Shown: positions 8,592-14,985 of the stretch, piece by piece
Position numbering within the stretch: position 1 is the first letter of the stretch
Layout: every line of letters begins with the position of its first letter
Source: Ruminococcus sp.
Lineage (GTDB): Bacteria > Bacillota > Clostridia > Oscillospirales > Acutalibacteraceae
Direction: 5' to 3'
DNA: 32,304 bases
NCBI GenBank assembly: GCA_017458105.1
Contig: JAFTGC010000023.1
Span: 1-32,304 of the forward strand
Made by a program: the position numbers and the translations under genes
Notes under the pieces: model-generated
Told to the model about the DNA's origin: nothing
The model's database searches: none
The model's input: the letters and a program-made list of their open reading frames with translations, nothing else

Positions 8592-8762
8592 TTATGCCTC
8601 TGCAGGAGCACCTACAGGACATGTGTCTGCACAAGCACCACAGCTGATACACTCATCAGCGTTGATCTCATACTTACCGTCGCCCTCAGAAATAGCACCT
8701 ACAGGACAACCATCTGCACAAGCACCACACATGATGCAATCATCAGAAATTGCGTATGCCAT
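8592..8762 (-). CDS. 2[4Fe-4S] ferredoxin, clostridial type
   Basis: A 56-residue protein with two duplicated cluster motifs, CIMCGACADGCPVGAI and CISCGACADTCPVGAP. Each gives CxxCxxC...CP, so eight cysteines bind two [4Fe-4S] clusters. It is a low-potential electron carrier for anaerobic metabolism (pyruvate:ferredoxin oxidoreductase, hydrogenase and similar partners). AGGAGG lies 8 bases before the ATG. The two halves are strikingly similar at the DNA level too, as expected for this ancient gene duplication. It stands between ricT and the methyltransferase genes, with about 80-110 base gaps on each side, so it may have its own promoter. Confidence 0.95.
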   Translation of the reverse strand: MAYAISDDCIMCGACADGCPVGAISEGDGKYEINADECISCGACADTCPVGAPAEA

Positions 8763-8869
8763 GAGAACACCTCCTTATTGATTTAACGAAACCTCGGTTT
8801 TCGCAAGCCAAAGCTCCATTTATTTAATTTTACCACATATAAATTAAAAAAGCAAATATTTTATATAGA

Positions 8870-10066
8870 TTATTTATCGTTCTTTGGTTTGCGATAATGT
8901 GGCTTTTGCTGTTCGCCCCGATTGTTTTTGTGATGGTTTGAATTTTTGTAATTTTTATTATTCGAGCGGTTTGGCTGGTTTCTGCGTTGACGGCTCTTTT
9001 CCTTTGGTTTATATTCGCTGTAGTCCTTTTCAGCATTATTGGCGAATTTTTCACTATTGCCGTTATTTCTGGTATTATTTGGCTTGCGGTTGTTTCTGTT
9101 GTTTTGAGAATTATACTTCTGACGGTTTTCTCTGTTGTTATCAGATCGTGGCTTATTCTCCTGTTTCGGCTTTTCCTCAGGCTCATCGTCAAGCAGTTGT
9201 GCAACATTCTCAGGAATTTCGTCATCGTCCTTTTCAATCACTTTAAAGACTCCGTCATTGAGCGTTTTTAGCTGTTCAACTGCAAATACCTGCGGTGCAG
9301 CCTCTTCGATTGAACCGTCCATTTTAACTTTTACAAGACCCGTCAAAAGTGCAGTATCAATAACAATTCCGTTTCCGACAGGAGTTTTTACATGCGAACC
9401 GATTTTCGGCGAGTTTGCGATAAGATCGGTGTAAGCGTCCTGCTCATATTTAAGACAGCACATCAGCCTTCCGCAGGTTCCGCTGATTTTAACAGGTGAA
9501 AGCGAAAGCCCCTGCTCCTTTGCCATTTTTATTGAAACAGGCTGAAATTCACCCAAAAAGCTACTGCAACAAAGCGGTCTGCCACAAACACCCAGCCCAC
9601 CAAGCATCTTTGCCTCGTCACGGACGCCGATTTGACGAAGTTCAATTCTGGTTCTGAAAATCATCGCCAAATCTTTGACGAGTGCACGAAAGTCAACTCT
9701 GCCGTCGGCAGTAAAATAAAACAAGATTTTATTGTTATCAAATGTATATTCCACATCAACGAGCTTCATTCCAAGCCCATGCTCACGGATTTTCTTTTCA
9801 CAAATTTTAAAAGCCTCTGCTTCACGCTTTTTATTCTCTTCAATATGATGAAGGTCTTTCTCTGTAACCTTTCTGAGGACGGGCTTTAACGGATAAACAA
9901 CGCTGTCATCCGCTATTTCTTTATTAGGCAGTGCAACGGTTCCGCACTCTACCCCACGTGCGGTTTCGACAATTACCTTTTCATCCAACTTAAAAGTAAG
10001 CCCGATAGGGTCAAAGTAGTAGATCTTGCCCACTTCTTTAAACCTTACCCCGATTATTTCTGCCAT
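8870..10066 (-). CDS. ricT: RicT/YaaT-like PSP1-domain protein with long basic tail
   Basis: A 398-residue protein. Residues 1-270 form the PSP1/RicT domain, with conserved cysteine clusters GVCGRPLCC (C161, C166, C167) and GTCGRLMCC (C198, C203, C204). In Bacillus RicT joins RicA and RicF in the Y-complex, which binds iron-sulfur clusters and directs RNase Y in mRNA processing and development. From about residue 290 the protein becomes a disordered Asn/Arg/Lys-rich tail, which may bind RNA; such tails are known in clostridial homologues but vary. The start lies inside the end of holB (13-base overlap) with AGGAGG upstream, and this holB-ricT order is widely conserved. Confidence 0.93.
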   Translation of the reverse strand: MAEIIGVRFKEVGKIYYFDPIGLTFKLDEKVIVETARGVECGTVALPNKEIADDSVVYPLKPVLRKVTEKDLHHIEENKKREAEAFKICEKKIREHGLGMKLVDVEYTFDNNKILFYFTADGRVDFRALVKDLAMIFRTRIELRQIGVRDEAKMLGGLGVCGRPLCCSSFLGEFQPVSIKMAKEQGLSLSPVKISGTCGRLMCCLKYEQDAYTDLIANSPKIGSHVKTPVGNGIVIDTALLTGLVKVKMDGSIEEAAPQVFAVEQLKTLNDGVFKVIEKDDDEIPENVAQLLDDEPEEKPKQENKPRSDNNRENRQKYNSQNNRNNRKPNNTRNNGNSEKFANNAEKDYSEYKPKEKSRQRRNQPNRSNNKNYKNSNHHKNNRGEQQKPHYRKPKNDK

Positions 10067-10917
10067 GTTATCCTCCTAAATTCCGTACATAGCCATGTAC
10101 ACAGCAGATTAATATTGACATTGCTGTCAAGTTTTTGCTGAGCACTGTTTAATGTATTTAAAAGACCGAGAATTTTTTCTCGAGTTAGTTTTCTGATTAA
10201 TTTTGCCGGTATATCATCACCAACTTCACCGCCCACGGCAAGCACTAAACACTCCCTTATAATTGAGCGAAGCGGCAAAAATACCTCGGCTGCGGTTTTT
10301 CTGTCGTTCAGTTTATAGGTTGCTGTAAGTAAATTGTACTCGTTTATATCGATAATTGCAAGTGCAATTTCCCTTGCTATGGCAACCGATTTATCAGTAA
10401 ATTCTTCCTTAACAGGAATTGAAATCTCTGTACATCTTGAAAGCACTGTTTCAAGAAGAGAACCCGCACTTTTGCAGGTAAGTATAAAAAGTATATCCTG
10501 AGGCGGTTCTTCAAGAGTTTTAAGCAGTGCATTTTGAGAAATCGGCGGAAGTTTTTCGTCTACATCACTGAATATATAGACTTTTTTATCCGCCTCGTTA
10601 GGCATTATACCGATGCGTTCCTGCAAATTATCAAGTACCTTTTTTGAATATATATGTTTTTTCGAGTCCCTGTCACCCTCAACAAACTCAATATCAGGAT
10701 GAGCCGCAGCAAGAACCTTACGACAACCGAAACACTGAAAACACGGTTTATTTGCAGATTTACACACGGCAAAACTGCAAAGATAATTGCTTACTGCCTC
10801 ACGATAGCGACTGTTGCCGCCCGTAATCAGAACCGAATGCGGCAGTCTGCTCTGCGACAGTAAATCGGTGAGTTTTTTTGAAACAGTATCATCAAAATGA
10901 AAATTCCCGTAATTCAA
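10054..10917 (-). CDS. holB: DNA polymerase III delta-prime subunit
   Basis: A 287-residue clamp-loader subunit with an AAA+-type fold. SVLITGGNSRYREA replaces the Walker A loop, as expected because delta-prime does not hydrolyse ATP. A zinc-type cysteine group follows (C in CKSANKPCFQCFGC). IFSDVDEKL and NALLKTLEEPPQDILFIL are typical of delta-prime and DnaX. It loads the sliding clamp with DnaX and HolA. The start codon is TTG at 10917 with AAGGAG 7 bases upstream; no ATG with a comparable site exists nearby. It is translated 11 bases after the phosphodiesterase gene and overlaps ricT. Confidence 0.94.
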   Translation of the reverse strand: MNYGNFHFDDTVSKKLTDLLSQSRLPHSVLITGGNSRYREAVSNYLCSFAVCKSANKPCFQCFGCRKVLAAAHPDIEFVEGDRDSKKHIYSKKVLDNLQERIGIMPNEADKKVYIFSDVDEKLPPISQNALLKTLEEPPQDILFILTCKSAGSLLETVLSRCTEISIPVKEEFTDKSVAIAREIALAIIDINEYNLLTATYKLNDRKTAAEVFLPLRSIIRECLVLAVGGEVGDDIPAKLIRKLTREKILGLLNTLNSAQQKLDSNVNINLLCTWLCTEFRRITWQK

Positions 10918-10928
10918 AGAACCGCTCC

Positions 10929-11396
10929 TTATTTACAAGGCACAATATTTGTGAGAATGCCCTTTTCAGTAATTTCTATTACTCCGTAGGTTGCTCCGTA
11001 GCCGTGGCAAGAACCCGGATTGAAAACATAAAGTCCGTCATAATACTCATTTTCAGGGATATGAGTGTGACCGTAAAGCACTATATCTGCACCACGCTCT
11101 TCCGCCGCCATAATAAGGTTTTGTTTACCCCACTTCACATTATATATATGACCGTGAGTGACAAACAACTTTTTACCCTCAAAAACAAGTTCAAGGGCAA
11201 CATCAAGGCTACTGCCCCAATCGCAATTACCACGGACATTATAATATGCCTTGTCAGGATAAAGCAGTTTGGCTGAATTCACATCATCTTCGCCGTCACC
11301 GCAATGTATGACAACATCAGCGTCCCTGTGACTTTTTATTGCACTCTGCATACTAAGTTTGTCCCCGTGAGTATCCGAAAAAACAAGTATTTTCAT
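10929..11396 (-). CDS. YfcE/MJ0936-family metallophosphoesterase
   Basis: A 155-residue calcineurin-like phosphoesterase. Metal-binding motifs occur in order: FSDTHGD, HCGDGEDD, GNCDW, THGHIYN and GHTHIPE, followed by NPGSCHGYG. Members of this family are small phosphodiesterases whose physiological substrates are poorly known. It is the first gene of the holB-ricT unit, and the divergent gene at 11488 leaves a 91-base shared upstream region. A GAAGG site lies just before the ATG. Confidence 0.88.
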   Translation of the reverse strand: MKILVFSDTHGDKLSMQSAIKSHRDADVVIHCGDGEDDVNSAKLLYPDKAYYNVRGNCDWGSSLDVALELVFEGKKLFVTHGHIYNVKWGKQNLIMAAEERGADIVLYGHTHIPENEYYDGLYVFNPGSCHGYGATYGVIEITEKGILTNIVPCK

Positions 11397-11487
11397 AATT
11401 TATACCTTCATAAAATTTTTTTAACTGCATATTATATTAAAGAAGTATCGGCAAGTTTTTGCCTGACTCACAGAAAGGAAATGAACA

Positions 11488-11721
11488 ATGCTTAACAACA
11501 GTGAAATAAATAACCTGGTAAACGGACTGAGCCAACGGCTCAACACTTCTCCCGAGCAGATAATCGACAGTCTTGAAAACGGTAACCTTAATTCAATCGT
11601 GAACAAAATGAACAGTAATCAGGCCGAGAAACTTCAAAAAATCCTAGACGACCCTGAGAAAAGCAAAAAAATCCTCAATACTCCGCAAGCTCAGGCAATC
11701 ATCAAAAAGCTGATGGGATAA
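11488..11721 (+). CDS. Small helical protein, unrecognised
   Basis: I do not recognise this 77-residue protein. It is acidic and basic mixed, without cysteine or a membrane segment, and predicted helical: repeated Asn/Leu-rich turns, with a central DDPEKSKKILNTPQ segment. The start has GAAAGGAAATGAACA before the ATG. Its stop touches the next ATG (TAAATG), implying coupling. The following gene begins with a similar sequence, SDPEKLKEIQNLGKMM, so the two may share a domain by duplication. Confidence 0.75.
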   Translation: MLNNSEINNLVNGLSQRLNTSPEQIIDSLENGNLNSIVNKMNSNQAEKLQKILDDPEKSKKILNTPQAQAIIKKLMG

Positions 11722-12177
11722 ATGGATGATCTGAACTCAAAAATTAACGAAATTATGTCCGACCCCGAAAAGCTTAAGGAGATTCAAAACCTTGGCAAAA
11801 TGATGGGGTTGACCGACACTGACAGCACGGCAGATAACACCGGCAATAAGGGTATGTCCGGTAACTTTAACAGTGGAAATTCAGGTATGCCTGACCTCTC
11901 AAGCCTGCTGAATATGTCCGGAACATCGGGTAATCAGGGCATGAACAGCCCACCGCCGACCAATCCGATGTCGCAGTTGGGCGGACTTGACCCGGGACTA
12001 ATTTCAAGATTTGCACCCTTGCTTATGAGCCTGAACAAAGAAGACGAAACAACAAGGCTGTTTGACGCACTTATGCCCTTCCTCTCAGACGAGAGGAAGG
12101 AAAAGCTGCAAAAAATCCGCAAAATGATGATAATTATGAAACTACTGCCAAACCTTAGAGGTTTGGGGTTATTTTGA
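11722..12177 (+). CDS. Low-complexity helical protein, unrecognised
   Basis: I do not recognise this 151-residue protein. Residues 1-30 are helical (MDDLNSKINEIMSDPEKLKE). Residues about 35-90 are a Gly/Ser/Asn/Pro-rich linker with many methionines. Residues 95-151 form a Leu/Met/Lys-rich basic helix pair (FAPLLMSLNKEDETTRLFDALMPFL, described in part). The start follows directly on the stop of the previous gene. No signal peptide or membrane helix is clear, though the hydrophobic C-terminal end (MIIMKLLPNLRGLGLF) could associate with membrane. Together with its neighbours it forms a small tandem cluster. Confidence 0.7.
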   Translation: MDDLNSKINEIMSDPEKLKEIQNLGKMMGLTDTDSTADNTGNKGMSGNFNSGNSGMPDLSSLLNMSGTSGNQGMNSPPPTNPMSQLGGLDPGLISRFAPLLMSLNKEDETTRLFDALMPFLSDERKEKLQKIRKMMIIMKLLPNLRGLGLF

Positions 12178-12229
12178 CACAACAGTTTGAACAACCCTGA
12201 CCGACTAATTTAAAACCGGGAGAATTACT

Positions 12230-12658
12230 TTGGACGAAATGCAACTTGAGGCACTACGCAGGGCTGAAACCATGCGTGGTGCTTTCCGCACAAACAGAAA
12301 TACAAACTCACCTTATTATGAGCCGTTTGAGCATAATGAAAAAAACGAAAGCGAACAGCCTGTGGAAGTTCCTTTGCATCATAATGAAAATCAGCACACT
12401 CAGCAAAACGGATTCTCCGATAAGACTGATAAAAATCATCATAAGCAGGATTTACCGCCTGACAACAAACCGCCAAAACCTTCGGAAAATCCGCACCGCA
12501 AACACAAACACGATGAGCCAAAAACCGAAGGCAGTCCCCTTGATTTTTTGCTGAAAGACAAGGAAACTACGCTGATATTGCTATTAATTTTTTTCCTTTA
12601 CGAGGACAATTCCGACCCTATGCTTATTATGGCTCTTGTTTATTTACTTATTGAATAA
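12230..12658 (+). CDS. Hydrophilic protein with C-terminal membrane hairpin, TTG start, unrecognised
   Basis: I do not recognise this 142-residue protein. Residues 1-105 are hydrophilic and rich in Glu, Asn, His, Lys and Pro (many HH and PP pairs). Residues about 112-141 are very hydrophobic (TTLILLLIFFLYEDNSDPML, then IMALVYLLIE), so it could be tail-anchored with its body in the cytoplasm. The TTG at 12230 has GGGAG seven bases upstream; the in-frame ATG at 12239 is too far from this site. It ends 3 bases before the convergent proA stop. Confidence 0.65.
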   Translation: MDEMQLEALRRAETMRGAFRTNRNTNSPYYEPFEHNEKNESEQPVEVPLHHNENQHTQQNGFSDKTDKNHHKQDLPPDNKPPKPSENPHRKHKHDEPKTEGSPLDFLLKDKETTLILLLIFFLYEDNSDPMLIMALVYLLIE

Positions 12659-12661
12659 AAT

Positions 12662-13906
12662 TTATCTGACCTGACCGTTGCCCTCAACAATAAACTTTGA
12701 AGATGTCAGCTCGTTTACTCCCATCGGTCCACGGGCATGAAGCTTTTGGGTTGAAATTCCGATCTCAGCACCAAAACCAAACTCGCCACCGTCTGTAAAG
12801 CGTGTTGAAGCATTTACATAAACTGCTGCTGAGTCTACCTCTGAGGTGAATTTATTCGCATTATTATAGTCGTTTGTTACAATGCAATCGCTGTGTCCGC
12901 TTGAATATTTAGCAATATGAGCAATAGCGTCATCTATTGTATCAACAACTTTACAAGCGAGGATATAGTCACCGAACTCTGTTTCATAGTCTGTTTCGTC
13001 AGCTGTTACAACACTGTCGCCAAGCACAGCTTTTGTAATTTCACAACCACGAATCTCTACATTTTTTGTGTCGAGTTTTTCTTTGATTTTTGGCAGTGCG
13101 GTTTCTGCAACTGTCTTGTGAACAAGGATTGTTTCAATTGCGTTACAAACGGAAGGACGGCTTGTTTTAGCATTGAAAATTATCTCAGCTGCCATATCAA
13201 GGTCCGCCTCGCTGTCAACATACACATGACAGTTGCCGACACCTGTTTCAATTACAGGCACTTTGCTGTTTTCTACAACGGCACGAATAAGCCCCGCACC
13301 ACCCCTAGGAATCAAAACATCAAGGTACTCACTAAGTTGCATAAGTTCTGTGGAAGAAGCCCTTGTAGTATCCTTAATAAGCTGTATGCAGTCGGCAGGA
13401 AGTCCTGTTTGTGCAATTGCGGACCTCATAATATCGGAAACCGCTGTGTTTGAATTGATAGCTTCTTTACCGCCACGCAAAATCACGGTGTTTCCTGCTT
13501 TAAGGCAAAGTGCGGCTGCGTCGGCTGTTACATTTGGGCGTGCTTCAAAAATTATGCCTATAACACCGAGCGGAACTGTCACCTGAGTAAATTTCAGTCC
13601 ATTTGGCAGTTTGTTGCCTCTGATTACTTTGCCGATTGGATCTGACATTGCGGCTACCTTGCGAACACCGTCAGCCATACCCTTGATTCGTTTATCGTCA
13701 AGATAGAGTCTGTCAATCAGACTTTCTGTCAGACCGTTTTCTCTGCCTGCCTTTATATCAATTTCATTAGCTTTAACAATTTTATCAATATTATTTTCAA
13801 GTGCATCTGCTATTGCGTAAAGTGCCTTATCCTTTAAAGAACCTGCAACTGCCAAAGTTCTGGAGGCTTCCTTTGCACAGGCACCCATTTTTTCAATTAC
13901 CGTCAT
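12662..13906 (-). CDS. proA: Gamma-glutamyl phosphate reductase
   Basis: A 414-residue NADPH-dependent enzyme of the aldehyde dehydrogenase superfamily that converts gamma-glutamyl phosphate to glutamate semialdehyde, the second step of proline synthesis. SRPSVCNAIET carries the catalytic cysteine. EARPNVTADAAALCLKAGN, LRGGKEA and PRGGAGLI are family motifs, and GEFGFGAEIGISTQKLHARGPMG is the characteristic end region. The ATG at 13906 is chosen because AAAGGAAG lies about 6 bases upstream and the resulting length matches the family (E. coli 417); the open frame extends upstream without support. It overlaps the end of proB by 14 bases, so the two are coupled. The next step, proC, is not in this window. 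Confidence 0.96.
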   Translation of the reverse strand: MTVIEKMGACAKEASRTLAVAGSLKDKALYAIADALENNIDKIVKANEIDIKAGRENGLTESLIDRLYLDDKRIKGMADGVRKVAAMSDPIGKVIRGNKLPNGLKFTQVTVPLGVIGIIFEARPNVTADAAALCLKAGNTVILRGGKEAINSNTAVSDIMRSAIAQTGLPADCIQLIKDTTRASSTELMQLSEYLDVLIPRGGAGLIRAVVENSKVPVIETGVGNCHVYVDSEADLDMAAEIIFNAKTSRPSVCNAIETILVHKTVAETALPKIKEKLDTKNVEIRGCEITKAVLGDSVVTADETDYETEFGDYILACKVVDTIDDAIAHIAKYSSGHSDCIVTNDYNNANKFTSEVDSAAVYVNASTRFTDGGEFGFGAEIGISTQKLHARGPMGVNELTSSKFIVEGNGQVR

Positions 13907-14696
13907 TGTCATCTTCCTTTCCGAGAAATACCGTTCCCACAGGCTTACCCTCGAGTATATCATAAATAGCGTCAGGGTTTTCGCCTGAGATTATCTGTAC
14001 ATCTATTCCTGCATTTGTGGCAATTTCTGCCGCAATTATTTTTGTAGCCATACCGCCTGTTCCACGGCTGCTGCCCCTGCCGCCTGCCATAGCTTTGATT
14101 TCTTCCGTTATCAGCTCAACTACAGCCACTTTTTTTGCATCGGGATAAATTGCAGGGTTTTTGTCATAAAGACCGTCAATATCTGTTAAAATTATCAATT
14201 TTTCTGCACCGACAAGTTCGGCAACTGTTGCTGACAGTTGGTCGTTATCGCCGAACGACTCGCTTTCAATTTCATCCGTTGCTACAGAATCGTTTTCATT
14301 TACAACGGGAATAATATCCATATTAAGCAAAGCCATAAATGCGTTGCGAATGGTATTTTTTTTGAAATCAGTTTCTACTGCATATTTTGTAAGCAAAATC
14401 TGAGCCGCAACATTGTTGTACTCGCCAAAGAGCTTTTCGTACATAAACATAAGCTCGCACTGACCAACTGCTGCAATTGCCTGTCTTTTGTCGGTTTCAA
14501 CGGGTCGCTTTTTTATGCCCAATTTACCCATACCTACGCCCAAAGCACCCGACGAAACAAGGATTATTTCATTGCCTTGGTTATGTAAATCGGCAAGCAC
14601 CTTGCAAAGCTTTTCAAGCCAGTGAAGGTTGACTTTTCCGTTTTCGTATGTGATCGTTGATGTTCCTACTTTAACTACAATTCTCTTTTTTTCCAT
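13893..14696 (-). CDS. proB: Glutamate 5-kinase without PUA domain
   Basis: A 267-residue kinase that phosphorylates the gamma-carboxylate of L-glutamate, the first and usually feedback-inhibited step of proline synthesis. Amino-acid kinase motifs are VVKVGTSTITYENG, VSSGALGVGMGKLG, VNENDSVATDEI, FGDNDQLSA, LTDIDGLYDKNP and GGRGSSRGTGGMATKIIAA. The C-terminal PUA domain of the E. coli enzyme (367 residues) is absent, as in many Clostridia. The start at 14696 has GGAGT 5 bases upstream; the frame extends to 14771 but overlaps the promoter. It has a promoter at 14743-14771. Confidence 0.95.
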   Translation of the reverse strand: MEKKRIVVKVGTSTITYENGKVNLHWLEKLCKVLADLHNQGNEIILVSSGALGVGMGKLGIKKRPVETDKRQAIAAVGQCELMFMYEKLFGEYNNVAAQILLTKYAVETDFKKNTIRNAFMALLNMDIIPVVNENDSVATDEIESESFGDNDQLSATVAELVGAEKLIILTDIDGLYDKNPAIYPDAKKVAVVELITEEIKAMAGGRGSSRGTGGMATKIIAAEIATNAGIDVQIISGENPDAIYDILEGKPVGTVFLGKEDDNDGN

Positions 14697-14742
14697 ATTA
14701 ACTCCAAACGCAATCAACCATTTTATTAATATTATCATAATA

Positions 14743-14771
14743 ATAATACTATTTATTTTATCATATGTCAA
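14743..14771 (-). promoter_or_regulatory. Promoter of proBA
   Basis: Minus strand TTGACA, 17-bp spacer, TATTAT, located just after the terminator of the preceding small RNA unit. Confidence 0.75.
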
Positions 14772-14784
14772 TTATAAGTTCAGC

Positions 14785-14834
14785 AAAAAACAGCAACACC
14801 GACTAAATCCTAAAAGGACTCAATCGGTGCCGCT
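14785..14834 (-). terminator. Nested intrinsic terminator of the small RNA unit
   Basis: On the minus strand, an 11-bp outer stem (AGCGGCACCGA with TCGGTGTTGCT) encloses a 6-bp inner hairpin (AGTCCT/AGGATT) and is followed by GTTTTTT. Confidence 0.85.
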
Positions 14835-14930
14835 TGTCTTTTCTCGGTTTTCGTTAACTCACACCGCAGTACGCAAAAACCTCCCACGGTATAAGTCTAA
14901 GTTGAATGAACTTTTTGCACATTCAAACTC
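14785..14930 (-). ncRNA. Candidate stand-alone ~146-nt structured RNA
   Basis: A perfect promoter (14937-14965) should start a transcript near 14930, and a strong nested terminator ends it near 14785. No ORF with a ribosome binding site lies within. The body has possible pairing elements such as ACCGTGGGAGG, CTGCGGTGTGAG and ACCGAG. Some elements (TAGAC, the purine run, CCGAG, then a terminator) loosely recall ribosomal protein L10 leader RNAs, but no rplJ follows. proB has its own promoter downstream, so this RNA is not simply its leader. The RNA class is unknown. Confidence 0.6.
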
Positions 14931-14936
14931 GCTATT

Positions 14937-14965
14937 ATTATATAAACAAATCACAAATTTGTCAA
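14937..14965 (-). promoter_or_regulatory. Perfect consensus promoter of the small RNA unit
   Basis: Minus strand TTGACA, 17-bp spacer, TATAAT, starting 20 bases after the stop codon of the upstream gene. Confidence 0.85.
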
Positions 14966-14985
14966 CAGTTTCTATATAAAAGATA

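Noticed and set aside
8830-9434. Several long overlapping frames on both strands in the ricT tail region
   Set aside because: They are caused by the biased Asn/Arg/Lys-rich codons of ricT; the ricT frame has the start, ribosome binding site and conserved domain.
14785-14930. T-box leader for proBA
   Set aside because: No AGGGTGGNACCGCG-like T-box sequence and no proline specifier loop; the terminator precedes a separate proB promoter.
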